A DNA stretch of 64,000 nt from Paenibacillus phytohabitans. Its GTDB lineage: Bacteria > Bacillota > Bacilli > Paenibacillales > Paenibacillaceae. Positions 60,698-64,000 of this stretch are shown here, piece by piece. A program made the translations under genes and the position numbers. The notes beneath the pieces are model-generated. The model made no database searches. It saw only the letters and a list, made by a program, of their open reading frames with translations, and was not told the origin of the DNA. Every line of letters begins with the position of its first letter. Positions within the stretch are counted from its first letter, which is position 1. Location: assembly GCF_013141775.1 (NCBI RefSeq), contig NZ_WHOB01000079.1:1-64000 (forward strand), in the 5' to 3' direction.

Positions 60698-61429
60698 ATG
60701 AAACAAGCCAACCCAGTGATTACAGTAACTCATGTTGACCGTGCTTTCGGCAGCAAGAAGGTATTGAAGGATATCACGCTACAGGTGGAGCATGCGGAAA
60801 CCTTCGGGATTCTGGGCCCGTCCGGCTCCGGCAAAACCACGCTGGTCAAGCTGCTCACGGGCATAGACGAAGTTACCTCCGGCGAGATTAATGTGCTCGG
60901 GGTACGGATGCCGAAGCTTGCCATGCTGCAGCAGATCGGCTATATGGCCCAATCCGATGCGCTATACACAGAACTGAGCGCCAAGGAGAATCTGGAGTTC
61001 TTCGCTTCCCTCTACGGGCTGAAGGGCGGCAACCGCACACGGCGGATCAGAGATGTAATGGAGCTGGTGAACCTGCAGGAGCATTTGCGCAAAAGAGTAG
61101 ACCAATACTCCGGAGGCATGAAACGCCGCCTGTCACTGGCCATCGCGCTGCTGCATGAGCCGCCGCTGCTGCTGCTGGATGAACCCACGGTCGGGATTGA
61201 TCCGGTGCTGCGCCAGTCGATCTGGAAGGAACTGAAGGCGTTGAACCATAAAGGCACCACGATTGTACTCACCACACATGTTATGGATGAAGCGGAGAAA
61301 TGCGGCCGGCTGGCTATGATCCGGGATGGTGTTCTGCTCGCAGTAGATACTCCTGCCGGACTGCTGCAGGCAACCGGCTCCTCTACCATTGAAGAAGCCT
61401 TCCTGTACTATGGAGGTGTTCGTCCATGA
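60698..61429 (+). CDS. ABC transporter ATP-binding protein (ABC-2 type, efflux)
   Basis: 243 residues. Walker A is GPSGSGKTTLVKLL, the Q-loop is YMAQSDALYTEL, the signature is YSGGMKRRLSLAIALL and Walker B is LLLLDEPTVGIDP, with a downstream H-loop TTHVMDEAEKC. It resembles ATPases of DrrA/YhcH-type exporters. The ATG at 60698 has GAGGAG at seven bases; the frame is open far upstream, but that stretch contains the operator. Its stop overlaps the permease start by four bases. Confidence 0.95.
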   Translation: MKQANPVITVTHVDRAFGSKKVLKDITLQVEHAETFGILGPSGSGKTTLVKLLTGIDEVTSGEINVLGVRMPKLAMLQQIGYMAQSDALYTELSAKENLEFFASLYGLKGGNRTRRIRDVMELVNLQEHLRKRVDQYSGGMKRRLSLAIALLHEPPLLLLDEPTVGIDPVLRQSIWKELKALNHKGTTIVLTTHVMDEAEKCGRLAMIRDGVLLAVDTPAGLLQATGSSTIEEAFLYYGGVRP

Positions 61430-62463
61430 GAATCCGTGCGATTACCCTGAGAATTCTGCAGCAATTCATCCATGATAAAAGAACCATGGCGCTGATGTTC
61501 ATCGCGCCCCTGCTGGTGCTCAGCCTGATGAGCCTGGTCTTTAACGGAGATGCTTATGAGCCGAAGATCGGCGTAGCCCCCGGTGCTGCAGTGTTCAGCA
61601 CCGCGCTGGAAGCCCAGAAGGCTGAAATTACCGGCTATGATAATGATGAATCCGGCAACGCCGCCCTTCAGGCCGGAGATATTGATGCTTATATTACAAT
61701 GAAGGGAACCACTCCTGAGATCATGCTGGAAGGCAGCAACCCGGCCGCTAACCGCGCCGTGATGATGGCCCTGCAGGAAGCTATGCAAAGCCTGCAGCCG
61801 TCAGCGGCAGGCAGCGTACAGAATCAGCCGCAGATCAGCTATCTCTACGGCGCCGAGGATATGAAGACGATCGACCGTTTCGGCCCGATTATGATCGGGG
61901 TATTTGTATTCTTTTTCGTCTTCCTGATCGCGGGTGTCTCCTTCCTGCGCGAGCGGACCACGGGAACACTGGAACGCCTGCTCTCCACTCCGCTGAAGCG
62001 CTGGGAGATCGTGCTCGGATATGTCTGCGGCTTCGGTATCTTCACCGTCTTTCAGGCGCTGCTGATCTCCTGGTTCTCAATTCAGGTGCTTGGCATTATG
62101 ATGGCGGGCAGCTTCGGCTACGTTCTGCTGATGACCTTGCTGCTCTCGATGTCGGCACTGACGCTGGGCACCCTGCTCTCGGCATTTGCCGCCAATGAGC
62201 TCCAGATGATCCAGTTCATTCCCCTGGTCATTGTGCCGCAGATTTTCCTCAGCGGATTATTTCCGCTGGACACCCTTCCGCTCTGGCTGCAGCGCGTAGG
62301 ACTGGCAACCCCCATCTACTACGGCGCCCAGGCGCTGATGGATATCATGATCCGCGGCAAAGGCTGGAATGATATCGCCCTTGATGTATTCATGCTGATC
62401 GGCTTCTCCCTGCTGTTCATGCTGCTGAATGTGCTGGCCTTGCGCAAGCACCGCAAAATGTAA
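61426..62463 (+). CDS. ABC-2 type permease
   Basis: 345 residues. One N-terminal helix is followed by a large extracellular loop of about 130 residues, then five C-terminal helices including FVFFFVFLIAGVSFLRERTT and the conserved RERTTGTLERLLSTPLKRWE and PLVIVPQIFLSGLFPLDTLP. This is the YhgE/YadH-type export permease layout. The substrate is unknown; the TetR control suggests a drug or other toxic compound. Confidence 0.93.
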   Translation: MRIRAITLRILQQFIHDKRTMALMFIAPLLVLSLMSLVFNGDAYEPKIGVAPGAAVFSTALEAQKAEITGYDNDESGNAALQAGDIDAYITMKGTTPEIMLEGSNPAANRAVMMALQEAMQSLQPSAAGSVQNQPQISYLYGAEDMKTIDRFGPIMIGVFVFFFVFLIAGVSFLRERTTGTLERLLSTPLKRWEIVLGYVCGFGIFTVFQALLISWFSIQVLGIMMAGSFGYVLLMTLLLSMSALTLGTLLSAFAANELQMIQFIPLVIVPQIFLSGLFPLDTLPLWLQRVGLATPIYYGAQALMDIMIRGKGWNDIALDVFMLIGFSLLFMLLNVLALRKHRKM

Positions 62464-62529
62464 CTTCGAATTCGCGGTATAGGCTGTGGTACACTTGGAG
62501 GTAAGAGCAAGAGAGTTGGAGGGTCCATC

Positions 62530-63216
62530 ATGGAGAAAGACAATGCTGCTGAGCAGCAGGGGCAGGAGCAGTGGATTCAAGAGCTGCTGGCCCTCAGTGA
62601 AAAGGAACAAATGACCCCCAAGCAGATATCCATTCTGCAGGCGGCCATTGATACATTCTCGGAGAAGGGGTTCTCGGCAGCCGCCACCAGTGAGATCGCC
62701 CAGAAGGCAGGCGTGGCTGAAGGAACGATTTTCCGCTACTACAAAACCAAAAAAGAGTTGCTTCTGGCCATCGTAGTCCCCACCATGAGCCGGATGATCG
62801 CTCCGTTTGTGATGCGTAATTTCAGCGGTGTGCTGGATGTACCCTTTGAGAGCTATGAAGCCTTCCTTAAGGCATTTATGGTGAACCGGCTCGATTTCGC
62901 CCGTAAGAATCTCAAAATTATCAGAATCCTTATCCAGGAGATCCCCTTCCAGCCCGCGCTCAGAGAACAGCTGGTCGAGAATATTCTCAGCCAGGTGCTG
63001 GAGCGTGTCACTGTAATTACGGAGCATTTCAAGGAGCAGGGCCAGATTATGGATGCTCCTACTCCTGCGATCATCCGCTTCACCATCTCTTCGGTCATCG
63101 GCTATCTGCTGGCCCGCCTGCTGCTGATGCCGGACCATGACTGGAATGACGAGGAAGAAATTGAGCAGACCGTCAGCTTCATCATGCACGGAATTGGCGG
63201 GGTAAGGACACTGTAG
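62530..63216 (+). CDS. TetR family transcription regulator
   Basis: 228 residues. An unusual N-terminal extension of about 30 residues (Gln/Glu-rich) precedes the helix-turn-helix ISILQAAIDTFSEKGFSAAA-TSEIAQKAGVAEGTIFRYYK. The C-terminal ligand-binding part is helical. GGAGGG lies before the ATG. It follows the permease by 66 bases in the same direction and is the obvious candidate to bind the palindrome at 60650-60675, repressing its own operon until a ligand is present. Confidence 0.93.
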   Translation: MEKDNAAEQQGQEQWIQELLALSEKEQMTPKQISILQAAIDTFSEKGFSAAATSEIAQKAGVAEGTIFRYYKTKKELLLAIVVPTMSRMIAPFVMRNFSGVLDVPFESYEAFLKAFMVNRLDFARKNLKIIRILIQEIPFQPALREQLVENILSQVLERVTVITEHFKEQGQIMDAPTPAIIRFTISSVIGYLLARLLLMPDHDWNDEEEIEQTVSFIMHGIGGVRTL

Positions 63217-63692
63217 GCGGCTGGATGGGACATTACTGGAGCAGCTACGCCATTTCGGGACAGTCTGAGCCGGTCTGGGAGCACATCGTGCTGGCCAGGC
63301 TGACTTTTACTTGGTTGGCTGCTGCTAGTTCTACTGGTTCAACAATGCAACAATTGATGTAATCAGTTCCTCCAAGTGGAAATTCAGTGATAGTTGTATA
63401 CTATGCAATTAAAAACAGCAAAAAACGTTGCTTGTCTCTTATAACTGTAGTCTGTACAACTAAATCTGCCGAATTGGTGATAACCAGTCTAGATAAGGCA
63501 GTTTAAGTGTACGAAATACAACTAAACGGAGAATCGCCTGTAAATCAGATGATTTAGTTGTACAATGTACAATTAAGCATACGCATAAGCCATAATCAGG
63601 TCACTTCAAACCCTCAGCAAGCGATTTACCCATGTGATTTTCACTACTTTAAATCTGACGCTATACTAGTTCTGCTGCTTCTACTCCCCCAC
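63217..63692. other. Intergenic region with repeated TTTAGTTGTAC words
   Basis: The word TAGTTGTA occurs on the plus strand at 63391 and 63555 and on the minus strand in 63453-63465 and 63516-63527, in alternating orientation. The last copy is followed by a mirror TGTACAATTA. It looks like interspersed palindromic repeat material. No gene is supported on the plus strand. Confidence 0.45.
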
Positions 63693-63869
63693 TTATACCT
63701 TGCGAACTTCTGCTTCTATGCTATTCTTGCTCATGCACCTGCCCGGTTCTATTTGCCACCTTACTACTCCTTGTACACAATTTACACATAAATAACTGCA
63801 ATGGGGTCCGCAGGCGCGGTGAATGATGTTGTCCGGGCAAATAGAGCACCCCAGTCCGCTGCTATCCAT
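63693..63869 (-). CDS. Possible small Cys-rich protein, 58 residues
   Basis: The frame begins MDSSGLGCSICPDNIIHRAC and continues GPHCSYLCVNC. It gives CxxC, C, HC and CxxC groups that could bind one or two zinc ions. A weak GGGAG lies 10 bases before the ATG. Further upstream on the minus strand TTGACA (about 63984) and TATAGT-like sequence could be a promoter. No similar protein is known to me and there is no clear terminator, so this is tentative. Confidence 0.35.
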   Translation of the reverse strand: MDSSGLGCSICPDNIIHRACGPHCSYLCVNCVQGVVRWQIEPGRCMSKNSIEAEVRKV

Positions 63870-64000
63870 CAAGATAACTCCCGCATTGCTTAATTCTTCA
63901 GGACAGAGCAGACAGAACTGCTCTCAGCATAAACCCTTTTGAAGGCGTACGCCTGTTCTGTTATTATGGGTACTATAACGATTGTCAAACGGGACAAACC
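63870..64000. other. Right edge of the window
   Basis: Contains a possible leftward promoter (TTGACA, spacer, TATAGT) for the Cys-rich frame and an imperfect inverted repeat around AGGCGTACGCCT near 63943-63954. No gene is seen. Confidence 0.3.

Noticed and set aside
63558..63791. Plus-strand frame of 77 codons near the right edge
   Set aside because: No ribosome site, unlikely composition, and it overlaps the repeat words; the minus-strand Cys-rich frame is a somewhat better candidate.

Overview
The window is chromosomal DNA from an endospore-forming, Gram-positive bacterium, most likely a Paenibacillus. The reasons are a ger germinant-receptor operon, the tig/clpX/lonB/lonA/ysxC neighbourhood, lipobox proteins, strong AGGAGG ribosome sites with frequent GTG and TTG starts, an S-layer-homology (SLH) protein, and AloR-type peptide receptors. 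All identifications come from reading the sequence; no database was searched.

Layout. 1-3.6 kb: start of a lipoprotein, two membrane acyltransferases and an Rpn-type nuclease remnant. 3.5-9.5 kb: an Xaa-Pro aminopeptidase and a tandem duplication of a receptor/pheromone module. Each module has an XRE-TPR receptor. The first is followed by an overlapping 47-residue secreted pro-peptide ending HGYGGG (5752-5895). In the second copy the peptide gene is destroyed, leaving an orphan receptor. A 50-residue gene of unknown function occurs intact once and decayed twice around these modules.

9.5-32 kb: one long leftward polysaccharide locus. It holds a CpsB phosphatase, an SLH protein, a Wzz-like co-polymerase, a BY-kinase with a Tyr-rich tail, a CapD-type dehydratase, two accessory envelope proteins, a priming sugar transferase and a 4-keto reductase. 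Glycosyltransferases, Ugd and a UDP-glucuronate epimerase, two acetyltransferases, Wzy, Wzx, RfbA/C/B and a YdcF protein follow. The middle (about 12.7-23.1 kb) is much richer in A+T than its ends, as expected for a swapped serotype cassette.

32-49 kb: housekeeping genes, leftward: ysxC, lonA, lonB, ispG, clpX, clpP and tig, interrupted by a rightward spore-germination operon. 49.2-53 kb: a tRNA-Arg gene whose 3' end and terminator are copied into a 144-bp tandem array. Next comes a three-gene cassette (SEC-C protein, unknown protein, RQC-like winged-helix/zinc protein) bracketed by two 183-bp repeats with inverted ends. 53-64 kb: a DUF342 protein, pstSCA without pstB, a beta-propeller-like secreted protein, a small lipoprotein, and an ABC efflux operon with its TetR regulator and a perfect palindromic operator. 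Repeat-rich spacer and a possible Cys-rich small gene close the window.

The most interesting system is the duplicated peptide-signalling module at 5.7-9.3 kb. The pheromone gene is short and overlaps the receptor gene, so automated annotation would probably miss it.
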